DNA of 64,000 nucleotides from Streptomyces sp. V1I1. GTDB lineage: Bacteria; Actinomycetota; Actinomycetes; Streptomycetales; Streptomycetaceae. Made by a program: the position numbers and the translations under genes. The notes under the pieces are model-generated. The model was not told the origin of the DNA. It was given only the letters and a program-made list of their open reading frames with translations, and searched no databases. The stretch is from contig NZ_JAUSZH010000001.1 of NCBI RefSeq assembly GCF_030817355.1, forward strand, positions 4,031,001 to 4,095,000. The letters are read 5' to 3'. Positions 51,617 through 58,799 of this stretch are shown one piece after another; position 1 is the first letter of the stretch, and the number at the start of each line of letters is the position of its first letter.

Positions 51617-51653
51617 CTTTCCCGCAGTCCCGCCGTCAAGCCCTGCCCTGAGG

Positions 51654-51853
51654 TTATCCACAGCGTTGTCCACAGTGGGGAAAAGGTCAGACGATCTGTG
51701 GATAACCCTCGGAGCGTTGACGCCGGTGTGACTGCATCGGCCATCTTGGTGAAGCGACCTGCCCCTTGTCCTTACTGGGAAAACCCAGCTCAGCGACAAG
51801 GGGCATGCTTGTTCCATACACCATGCACAAGATCCGCCACACGCTGTGGACAA
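51654..51853. promoter_or_regulatory. Cluster of four DnaA boxes
   Basis: TTATCCACA (51654-51662), TTGTCCACA (51666-51674), TGTGGATAA (51697-51705) and TGTGGACAA (51845-51853) lie within 200 bases between crgA and the rhomboid gene. Two match the preferred Streptomyces box exactly (TTGTCCACA). The cluster is not at dnaA-dnaN, so a titration or regulatory role is inferred. Confidence 0.75.
51760..51805. terminator. Bidirectional terminator between crgA and the rhomboid gene
   Basis: An 11-bp stem (TGCCCCTTGTC at 51760-51770, complement 51795-51805) encloses an inner TGGG-aaaa-CCCA hairpin. It lies between converging genes, inside the DnaA-box cluster. Confidence 0.75.
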
Positions 51854-51872
51854 CTTTGGGAAAAGGTCTCGC

Positions 51873-52772
51873 TCAGGTGAGCGAGGCGGTTCTCGCCAGC
51901 ACGACCACGACGGTCACCAGGAAGACAAGTGCACAGGTCCCGACCTGCACCAGAGTGCGATGCTCGCGCGGCGCGTAGACGAGGCCGAGGGTGACCAGAC
52001 CGCCGGCCACCAGGCCGCCGATGTGCCCCTGCCATGAGATGTCCGGCCACGTGAAGGTGAAGAGCAGGCTCAGCGCGAGCAGGGCGATGACCGGCCGCAT
52101 GTCGAGGTTCGTACGCCGTACGAGCACGGCGAACGCGCCCATCAGGCCGTAGATCGCGCCCGAGGCGCCCAGCGAGGGCTGGTTGGGGGCGGCCAGCAGA
52201 TAGGCGAGGGCGCTGCCGCCGAGGCCCGAGAGCAGATAGACGGCGAGATAGCGGGTGCGGCCGAGAGCCGGTTCGACGAGCCTGCCCAGGAACCACAGGG
52301 TCAGCAGGTTGAACAGGATGTGCGGCACCTGTTGGTGCAGGAACGCCGCGGTGATCAGCCGGTACCACTCGTCGTCCGCCACTCCGACGATTTCGCCGCC
52401 GAGCTGTGGACTGCGGGCGAGTCCGATCAGCTCCATCTCGGCGACGAACCGGTCGCCGAGCGCGAGCACCACGCCGTACACCGCGATGTTGACTGCGATG
52501 AGGATCTTGGTGACCAGGAAGGGGTCGGCCTCGACGGTGCCGCCCGCGAGCGTCCGCGGCTGGTTGGCGGTGGGGGAATGTCCCGTACCGGAGCCGGTAC
52601 GGACACACTCCGGGCACTGGAAGCCGACCGAGGCGCTGACCATGCAGTCAGGGCAGATCGGCCGCTCGCAGCGGGTGCAGCTTATGCCGGTCTCGCGGCC
52701 CGGATGCCGGTAGCAGCTCGGCAGGCCGTGCGTGCCCTGCGGCTCCTGCGGACTGCCTGGCGCCTGGTCCAT
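51873..52772 (-). CDS. Rhomboid intramembrane serine protease with zinc-ribbon N-terminus
   Basis: A 299-aa protein from ATG 52772. Residues 15-60 form a cysteine-rich zinc-binding segment (CYRHPGRETGISC, CERPICPDC, FQCPEC). Six or more membrane helices follow. The catalytic serine is in LGASGAIYG and the histidine in GHIGGLVAGG. It cleaves substrates in the membrane; targets are unknown. ATG 52799 would add nine residues. Confidence 0.9.
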   Translation of the reverse strand: MDQAPGSPQEPQGTHGLPSCYRHPGRETGISCTRCERPICPDCMVSASVGFQCPECVRTGSGTGHSPTANQPRTLAGGTVEADPFLVTKILIAVNIAVYGVVLALGDRFVAEMELIGLARSPQLGGEIVGVADDEWYRLITAAFLHQQVPHILFNLLTLWFLGRLVEPALGRTRYLAVYLLSGLGGSALAYLLAAPNQPSLGASGAIYGLMGAFAVLVRRTNLDMRPVIALLALSLLFTFTWPDISWQGHIGGLVAGGLVTLGLVYAPREHRTLVQVGTCALVFLVTVVVVLARTASLT

Positions 52773-52874
52773 GAGGTCCCCACAATCTCTCCGGCTCATC
52801 ACACCGCCCCGCCCATCCATACGGTCGGGCGGGGCGAAAAGGTTCCCTGGGGATCACGCGTGGATCACGACGTG

Positions 52875-52904
52875 GGATCACACCGGATCACACCGGATCA
52901 CACC
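52875..52904 (+). repeat. Three tandem copies of a 10-mer
   Basis: GGATCACACC is repeated three times without gaps between the rhomboid and ppiA genes. Looser GGATCACG units precede it at about 52851-52870. It may be a protein-binding array or replication slippage. Confidence 0.8.
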
Positions 52905-52917
52905 GGAGATCCGGGAA

Positions 52918-53451
52918 TCAGCCCTCGCGGGTCTCGACGACGACCGACTCGATCACGACGTCGTTGACCGGGCGGTCGGTGCGCGGGTTGGTCTGGGTGC
53001 CCACGATGGCGTCCACGACCTTCTTCCCGGCCTCGCTCGTGACCTCACCGAAGATGGTGTGCTTGCGGGTCAGCCAGGCGGTGGGCGACACGGTGATGAA
53101 GAACTGCGAGCCGTTGGTGCCCGGGCCCGCGTTGGCCATGGCCAGCAGGTACGGCTTGTCGAACGCCAGGTCCGGGTGGAACTCGTCCCCGAACTCGTAC
53201 CCCGGGCCGCCGGTGCCGTTGCCCAGCGGGTCGCCGCCCTGAATCATGAAGCCGCTGATCACGCGGTGGAAGACCGTACCGTCGTACAGCTTGTCTGTGG
53301 ACTTCTTGCCGGTCGCCGGGTGGGTCCATTCACGCTCGCCCTTGGCGAGCTCGACAAAGTTCTTGACCGTCTTGGGCGCGTGGTTCGGCAGAAGCCGGAT
53401 CTCGATGTCGCCTTGGTTGGTCTTCAGGGTGGCGTAAAGCTGCTCGGCCAC
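52918..53451 (-). CDS. ppiA: Cyclophilin-type peptidyl-prolyl isomerase
   Basis: A 177-aa cytoplasmic cyclophilin from GTG 53451 behind acggaagg. Core motifs are VFHRVISGFMIQGGDP, MANAGPGTNGSQFFIT and WLTRKHTIFGEV. It catalyses proline cis-trans isomerisation. The long open frame upstream is arginine-rich and rejected. No signal peptide is present. Confidence 0.93.
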   Translation of the reverse strand: MAEQLYATLKTNQGDIEIRLLPNHAPKTVKNFVELAKGEREWTHPATGKKSTDKLYDGTVFHRVISGFMIQGGDPLGNGTGGPGYEFGDEFHPDLAFDKPYLLAMANAGPGTNGSQFFITVSPTAWLTRKHTIFGEVTSEAGKKVVDAIVGTQTNPRTDRPVNDVVIESVVVETREG

Positions 53452-53723
53452 GATCTGCCTTCCGTAAGTCTTCTCTGGTTTCCCGATCCTCGCACGGAAG
53501 AGCCGCCCAGGGAGAAAAGGCGCCGAGTCGTCGCGCGACCGGCGCGCTGAAGGGCGAACCGTGGCATCGTCGTCCGCAAAGCTCCTTACATGACCCGAAT
53601 GCCCGCCCCGCATGCCGAGGCGGCTGTCAGCAGGCATGATTTTCAAACGGGTGGAAAGGCGAAACTGTGCCCAACCGGGGATGAACCCCAGCACCCCAGA
53701 ACGCCACCGAGGAGGAGGATCCC

Positions 53724-54404
53724 GTGACCCGCATGGACAGCGTGCGCGCCGCGACCGGTACGGCGAAGGAGAGCGTGCTGCACGCCGCGGAAGTGGTGGC
53801 GCCCTACGCCGGCACGGCCAAGCACCAAACGGCGCATTATGCACACGAGGCTCGCGTACGGCTCGCGCCCAAAGTCTCGAAGGCCGCGAATCAGGCCCGT
53901 TATCAGTACGACGCGCGAGTAGCGCCGCATGTGCCGCCCAAGGTCGACAAAGCCGCACACCGAGCTGCGGTGAAGGCCCGTAAGGCCGCTCGCCAGGCGG
54001 CGGATTACACCGTGCCGCGTGTCGAGCACGCGGTGGCCGTCGCTCAGCCAGTAGGGGAAGAGGCTGCGGCCCGCTCCACTGCCGCACTGGCCGCTCTGCG
54101 CGGACAGGTGACGGCGAAGGACATTCAGAAGCTGGTGAGGAAGCGCGAACGGCGGTCCAGGGCCGGACGTCTCGCCAAGGGTCTCGCGATCATCGGCGTG
54201 CTGGCCGGCGGAGCTTTCGCCGCCTGGAAGTGGTGGGACAAGCAGGCCAACCCCGATTGGCTGGTGGAACCGCCCGCTGCCACGGAGGTCTCCGACCGCG
54301 CACCGCTGACGTCCGTCGACGGCACTGGACCGGAAGATCTCGATCCTGAGGTGCAGGCGAAGCAGGCCGAGGCGGAGGCTCGAGACCGCGACGACCGTCG
54401 CTGA
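53724..54404 (+). CDS. DUF5324 family protein
   Basis: A 226-aa protein from GTG 53724 behind gaggaggagga. It is rich in Ala/Lys/Arg helices (ESVLHAAEVVAPYAGTAKHQ, AVKARKAARQAADY). One hydrophobic helix (GLAIIGVLAGGAFAAW) lies near residue 160 and an acidic tail follows. This matches the Streptomyces DUF5324 family as I recall it. The function is unknown. The amphipathic repeats suggest a membrane-bound or apolipoprotein-like helix bundle. Confidence 0.85.
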   Translation: MTRMDSVRAATGTAKESVLHAAEVVAPYAGTAKHQTAHYAHEARVRLAPKVSKAANQARYQYDARVAPHVPPKVDKAAHRAAVKARKAARQAADYTVPRVEHAVAVAQPVGEEAAARSTAALAALRGQVTAKDIQKLVRKRERRSRAGRLAKGLAIIGVLAGGAFAAWKWWDKQANPDWLVEPPAATEVSDRAPLTSVDGTGPEDLDPEVQAKQAEAEARDRDDRR

Positions 54405-54459
54405 TCGCATACCGCCCTTGTGGCCGGTGGCGTCGGGAGGAGTGTGAGCTCCCGGCGCC

Positions 54460-54831
54460 TCATGCGGCTGCGAGCGCCAGATCCGCGCCGGGGGCGGAGA
54501 CGGTGCTCAGCGCGCTGTAGGCGCCGTAGGCGTCGACCACGGGCCGGTGCCTGGTGGCGGGTGAGGAGCCATGGGCTTCGGCGCGGATGCGCTGCTTGAT
54601 GGTGGGCGGCAGTGCCCAGCCGCGCGCGATGGGGCTCCATCGTGTAGTGGGGGCCACTGTCGCCCGGACAGCCTGCGGACGCGCCTGCTTCGGCAGGTCC
54701 AGCCGGCCCGGCGTCCGCACGGCCGGCTGCTGAGCGGCGTTGGCGGCGGTGGTCAGCCCCACCGACCCAAGCAGCGCAAAGAGCGCGGTGATGAACGCGG
54801 TCCACAGATTCCTGACCTTGAAGGCGGCCAT
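54460..54831 (-). CDS. Probable secreted protein (DUF6344-like)
   Basis: A 123-aa protein. The N-terminus (VRNLWTAFITALFALLGSVG, then LTTAANAAQQ) is a signal peptide or anchor with an Ala-x-Ala cleavage site near residue 33. The rest is Pro/Arg/Ala-rich with low complexity. It resembles what I recall of the DUF6344 family. The function is unknown. Confidence 0.65.
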   Translation of the reverse strand: MAAFKVRNLWTAFITALFALLGSVGLTTAANAAQQPAVRTPGRLDLPKQARPQAVRATVAPTTRWSPIARGWALPPTIKQRIRAEAHGSSPATRHRPVVDAYGAYSALSTVSAPGADLALAAA

Positions 54832-55144
54832 GACCCCTCGCTTTCGGGTTGAGCGATCTACATACCTTCCTCATGATGTGTACGCATCTTGGGAAGTGGG
54901 GGATCTACGCCGCCGCCGTGCAGTTCTTCGGATGAACACCACCCGTACGGTCCAGTGGCGGCCGTCGCCCGCGGCGGCAATGACGAGCGGGGATGGCGCA
55001 CAGCGCTGCGAGGACCCGCAGGAGATCCGCGAGGACGACTTCGACTGCGGGCTCCAGAAAGTCCTCGGGCGGTCCGGAGGCCCGGCTCGGACGTACGGGC
55101 GGCCAGGCGCGCGGCGAAGGGTGCGCCGTGCCCTTCGTATGAAA
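54832..55144. other. Region without a confident gene
   Basis: Open frames exist on both strands, but none has both a ribosome-binding site and protein-like composition. It should contain the promoter of the DUF6344-like gene near its left end. Confidence 0.5.
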
Positions 55145-55187
55145 AAGACCCCCTCCAACCGTGTTTCCACAGGTCAAAGGGGGTCTT
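55145..55187 (-). terminator. Terminator after tRNA-Ala
   Basis: A 10-bp stem (AAGACCCCCT at 55145-55154, complement at 55178-55187) lies just beyond the 3' end of tRNA-Ala. Confidence 0.8.
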
Positions 55188-55193
55188 GAAGCG

Positions 55194-55266
55194 TGGAGCC
55201 TAGGGGAGTCGAACCCCTGACATCTGCCATGCAAAGACAGCGCTCTACCAACTGAGCTAAGGCCCC
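55194..55266 (-). tRNA. tRNA-Ala (TGC)
   Basis: A 73-nt tRNA on the minus strand. The acceptor GGGGCCT pairs with AGGCTCC plus discriminator A. The anticodon loop TTTGCAT has anticodon TGC. The D-arm (GCTCAGTTGGTAGAGC) and T-arm (AGGGGTTCGACTCCCCT) are complete. CCA is not encoded. Intact. Confidence 0.97.
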
Positions 55267-55444
55267 GGAAAGGTGGATAGGACCGAGCAGACACATGCCT
55301 CGGCCACCGCCGCAGACCAGAGTACCGGGTGACCCCCGTGATCCTGCAAAAGGATTAGGGCTCCCGGTCGGCGACCACGCTCCGTAAGATGCTCGGCGAG
55401 GTTCGCAGCAGCGAAGCCGCTTGGGGAAGCGATGGGGAGACGCG

Positions 55445-55993
55445 ATGGACGCCGCACAGCAGGAAACGACCGCAAGAGCCAGAGAACTGCAGCGCAGCTG
55501 GTACGGAGAGCCGCTGGGGGCGCTCTTCCGTCGGCTCATCGATGATCTGGGTCTGAACCAGGCTCGCCTCGCGGCGGTGCTCGGGCTGTCGGCGCCGATG
55601 CTCTCCCAGCTGATGAGTGGCCAGCGGGCCAAGATCGGCAATCCTGCGGTGGTCCAACGGGTGCAGGCGCTGCAGGAGTTGTCGAGTCAGGTCGCCGACG
55701 GCAGCGTCAGCGCGGTCGAGGCCACCGACCGGATGGAAGAGATCAAGAAGTCGCAGGGCGGCTCCGTGCTGACTGGCACCAGCCACAGCACGAGCAGCTC
55801 TGGCGCGCCGACAGTGCGCCGCGTCGTACGCGAGATCCAGTCGCTGTTGCGCTCCGTCTCGGCGGCGGGCGACATCATCGATGCGGCGGACTCCCTCGCC
55901 CCGAGCCACCCCGAACTGGCAGAGTTCCTCCGGGTGTACGGCGCCGGGCGCACGGCGGACGCGGTCGCCCACTACGAGTCGCACCAAAGCTGA
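55445..55993 (+). CDS. Helix-turn-helix DNA-binding protein
   Basis: A 182-aa protein from ATG 55445 behind gggaga. Residues 25-80 form an XRE-like HTH (FRRLIDDLGLNQARLAAVLG, LSAPMLSQLMSGQRAKIGNP). A helical C-terminal half follows (VRRVVREIQSLLRSVSAAGD). It starts 46 bases before the kinase gene, so it may regulate or be phosphorylated by it; that is inference. Confidence 0.85.
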   Translation: MDAAQQETTARARELQRSWYGEPLGALFRRLIDDLGLNQARLAAVLGLSAPMLSQLMSGQRAKIGNPAVVQRVQALQELSSQVADGSVSAVEATDRMEEIKKSQGGSVLTGTSHSTSSSGAPTVRRVVREIQSLLRSVSAAGDIIDAADSLAPSHPELAEFLRVYGAGRTADAVAHYESHQS

Positions 55994-56039
55994 TCGAGGC
56001 AGGACGCCTCACAAGGGGACGGGGAGCGGGCGCAGCGCA

Positions 56040-57410
56040 ATGGGTGAGGTATTCGCTGGTCGGTATGAACTGATCGACCCGATCGGGCGCGGCGGTGTCG
56101 GTGCGGTCTGGCGCGCCTGGGACCACCGGCGCCGACGCTATGTGGCGGCCAAGGTGCTGCAGCAGAGCGATGCGCACACACTGTTGCGCTTCGTCCGCGA
56201 GCAGGCTCTGCGGATCGATCATCCCCATGTCCTCGCCCCGGCCAGTTGGGCCGCGGACGACGACAAGGTGCTGTTCACCATGGATCTGGTGAGCGGCGGG
56301 TCGCTGGCGCATGTGATCGGCGACTACGGCCCGCTGCCGCCCCGTTTCGTGTGCACCCTGCTCGATCAGCTGCTGTCCGGTCTGGCCGCGGTGCACGCGG
56401 AGGGGGTCGTGCACCGCGACATCAAGCCGGCGAACATCCTGCTGGAGGCCACCGGTACCGGACGGCCGTATCTGCGGCTGTCCGACTTCGGGATCTCGAT
56501 GCGCAAGGGTGAGCCGCGGCTGACCGAGACCAACTATGTGGTGGGCACGCCCGGTTATTTCGCGCCCGAGCAGATGATGGGCGCGGAACCGGACTTCACG
56601 GCCGATCTCTTCGCGGTCGGCCTGGTCGCGCTCTATCTGCTCCAGGGCCAGAAGCCCGACTCCCGGGCTCTGGTCGAGCACTTCGCCAGCCACGGCACTC
56701 CCGGCGCCCCCCAGGGCATGCCGGAACCTCTGTGGCAGGTGCTGGCCGGTCTGCTGCAGCCCGACCCGCAGGCCCGGTTCCGTACCGCCACGGGCGCGCG
56801 CAAGGCGCTTACAGCGGCCGTCGAGATGCTGCCGGAGCCCGGCGCCGACGACGAGCCGGTCGAGGTCTTCGACCAGATCGGGCCACTCCCCGCGGGATTC
56901 GGCCCCTCCGGTCCCGTAACCGACCCCCAGCCAGGTCAGCAGGCGGGTCAGCAGGGAGCGCAGGCTCCCGTGCAGCAGCCGCTCCCACCGTCGGAGACCG
57001 GCAGTTTCCATCTGGCCCCGCCACCGCAGCAGCCGCCCGTGCAGCAGCACAGCACACAACTGCCGTACGCGGCACAGCCGTCCACTCCTCCCCCCATGCC
57101 TGCGGCCGCGGAGCCAACGCCGACCCCCACGCCGATCCCCACCCCCACACCCGTACCGGCGCACAGCGCCTCCCCCCTTTACACCCCAGTGCCCGAGCAG
57201 CCCGCGCAGTCGCAGACCGCTCCGGTGCAGTACGAACAAGCTCTTACTCGTGCTTACACCGCTCAGAGCCCGCAGGTTCCGCTCCCGAACGCACCGATTC
57301 CGACGGCGGCCACAAAGCGACCGGGACCGCCCCCGAAGGTTGCGGTCCCGGTGCTGCTCGTTGCTCTGCTCTGTTTCGCGGTCGGCATCTGGGCGCTGAC
57401 CCAGTCCTGA
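56040..57410 (+). CDS. Ser/Thr protein kinase with short C-terminal tail
   Basis: A 456-aa kinase. The domain (residues 8-265) is complete: IGRGGVGAVW, YVAAKVLQQ, VHRDIKPANIL, LSDFGIS and VGTPGYFAPEQM. A long Pro/Gln/Thr-rich linker (PTPTPIPTPTPVP) leads to a C-terminal membrane helix (VAVPVLLVALLCFAVGIWAL) with almost nothing beyond. Unlike the PASTA kinase at 43534, it has no outside sensor, so it must be controlled from inside or by a partner. The gene follows the HTH gene by 46 bases. Confidence 0.9.
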   Translation: MGEVFAGRYELIDPIGRGGVGAVWRAWDHRRRRYVAAKVLQQSDAHTLLRFVREQALRIDHPHVLAPASWAADDDKVLFTMDLVSGGSLAHVIGDYGPLPPRFVCTLLDQLLSGLAAVHAEGVVHRDIKPANILLEATGTGRPYLRLSDFGISMRKGEPRLTETNYVVGTPGYFAPEQMMGAEPDFTADLFAVGLVALYLLQGQKPDSRALVEHFASHGTPGAPQGMPEPLWQVLAGLLQPDPQARFRTATGARKALTAAVEMLPEPGADDEPVEVFDQIGPLPAGFGPSGPVTDPQPGQQAGQQGAQAPVQQPLPPSETGSFHLAPPPQQPPVQQHSTQLPYAAQPSTPPPMPAAAEPTPTPTPIPTPTPVPAHSASPLYTPVPEQPAQSQTAPVQYEQALTRAYTAQSPQVPLPNAPIPTAATKRPGPPPKVAVPVLLVALLCFAVGIWALTQS

Positions 57411-57425
57411 GCCGCCAGTCCTGAA

Positions 57426-58799
57426 CTACCAGGAGGGCGGCGGCCCGTACTGCCCCGGCCCGGGCGCCTGCCCCTGCCCGACAGGACCCGGCGCCGCCGC
57501 CCCCAGCCCCGCGCCCGCGGTCGCCGTCCGCCGCCGTGCCAGCAGCGTCCACACCCCGAGCCCGAGCACCAGCACGATCCCGGCACCGATCCCCGCGGCG
57601 GCGACCAGCTGCATCGTGTCGCTCTTCGCCGCCTCCGGCGCGCTCTTCCCGCTGTCCGCGGCCTCCTGGTCGTCCTTGGTGACCTCGAAGTCCCCCGCGG
57701 GCCCCGCGTACGCAGGAGCGCTCTGCGCCTCGCCCTCGACGTTCACCCGCAGGATCAGCGGGATCGGCTGCTGGCCGTACTCCTCGCCGACTTCCGGGTT
57801 GAGCGTGACCGAGAGGTAGTACCAGCCGGCGAACCGCATGGCGCTGGTCGAGCCGGAGTCGTAGCGGTTCTCGTACGCCACGGGCGGCAGCGGATCCATC
57901 GCCAGCGACTTCTGCTTGCCGTCGTAGTACACGCTCGACGCGTCCTGCACCATCCCGCGGGCCGGGTTGTGCAGAGCCAGCACGAGGGCGTTGCCGACGC
58001 CCTGCGCGCTGTCGTCCGCCGCGCTGGTGCCGAGGTCGGCACTGGCGAAGATCTGCTGCCCCCAGTCGACCGGCACCCGGTAGAAGAGCGTCTGGCCGGG
58101 CGTGATCTCGTCCTGCCACTCGCCCTGCGTGAGGCCGGTGGCGTCGGTGAAGCTCGTGCCGCCGTGCCGCTCTTCCGGGCCGCCGCCGGGCACGGCTGGC
58201 GATGCGGAGGGCCAGTCCTCGGGCGGTGCCGTCGGGCCGGCTGACTTCAGCCCCGGCTCCGAGGCGAAACGGATCTCCACATCCCATGGCTCGGGCGTCG
58301 ACGTGCCCTCACTGGTCCGCTCCAAAAGCACGTAGTACGCGCCCGCCTCCTGGCAGCTGCTGCTGTCCTTGTCGATCGTCCGGTCCGCGTACGCGGCGAC
58401 CGGCCTGACGTACGTGGCGGAGCCGAACTGGGCGTCGTCGTCACCGCACTTGGTCCCGGAGCGGTCCTCGATGCTCACCGACAGCTTGTCCGCGTACCCG
58501 ACCTTGGTGGCCAGCTTGGGGACGGCCACCGCCGAGACGTACGCATTGGCCCTGGCGTCCAGGTCGACACGGTAGTAGCGCTTCTCGCCGGGCCTGATCG
58601 TGTCCTTGTAGGTCGATCCGGCCGTCAGAGGCGGCCCGTCGCTGTTGACCGCCGAGCCCCGCACTGCCTTGGCCTCGCTGTCGAAGGCGTACGGATTGGG
58701 CTCGCCGACCGCCCACGCCTGCCCGGGCAGCGCCGCCACCGCGCACATCGCCGCCATGCCGGCCAGCGCCACCCGGCCCCTGCCGCGCTGCCTCTTCAC
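57426..58799 (-). CDS. Surface protein paralogous to the VWA protein upstream
   Basis: A 457-aa protein from GTG 58799 behind aaggag. A signal peptide ends at GQAWAVGE. The ectodomain has repeated beta-rich blocks (PGEKRYYRVDLDARANAYVS, SCQEAGAYYVLLERTS, TPGQTLFYRVPVDWGQQIF). A C-terminal membrane helix (VAAAGIGAGIVLVLGLGVWT) and a Pro/Gly-rich cytoplasmic tail follow. The same blocks occur in the VWA protein. The start overlaps the VWA stop by 4 bases. The function is unknown; a partner or ligand-binding role is inferred. Confidence 0.85.
   Translation of the reverse strand: MKRQRGRGRVALAGMAAMCAVAALPGQAWAVGEPNPYAFDSEAKAVRGSAVNSDGPPLTAGSTYKDTIRPGEKRYYRVDLDARANAYVSAVAVPKLATKVGYADKLSVSIEDRSGTKCGDDDAQFGSATYVRPVAAYADRTIDKDSSSCQEAGAYYVLLERTSEGTSTPEPWDVEIRFASEPGLKSAGPTAPPEDWPSASPAVPGGGPEERHGGTSFTDATGLTQGEWQDEITPGQTLFYRVPVDWGQQIFASADLGTSAADDSAQGVGNALVLALHNPARGMVQDASSVYYDGKQKSLAMDPLPPVAYENRYDSGSTSAMRFAGWYYLSVTLNPEVGEEYGQQPIPLILRVNVEGEAQSAPAYAGPAGDFEVTKDDQEAADSGKSAPEAAKSDTMQLVAAAGIGAGIVLVLGLGVWTLLARRRTATAGAGLGAAAPGPVGQGQAPGPGQYGPPPSW

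Noticed and set aside
52038..52052. Possible parS (GGCCACGTGAAGG)
   Set aside because: Inside the rhomboid coding sequence and several mismatches from consensus.
55174..55641. Minus-strand frame ending LVERCLCMADVRGSTPLGST
   Set aside because: Reads through tRNA-Ala; not protein.
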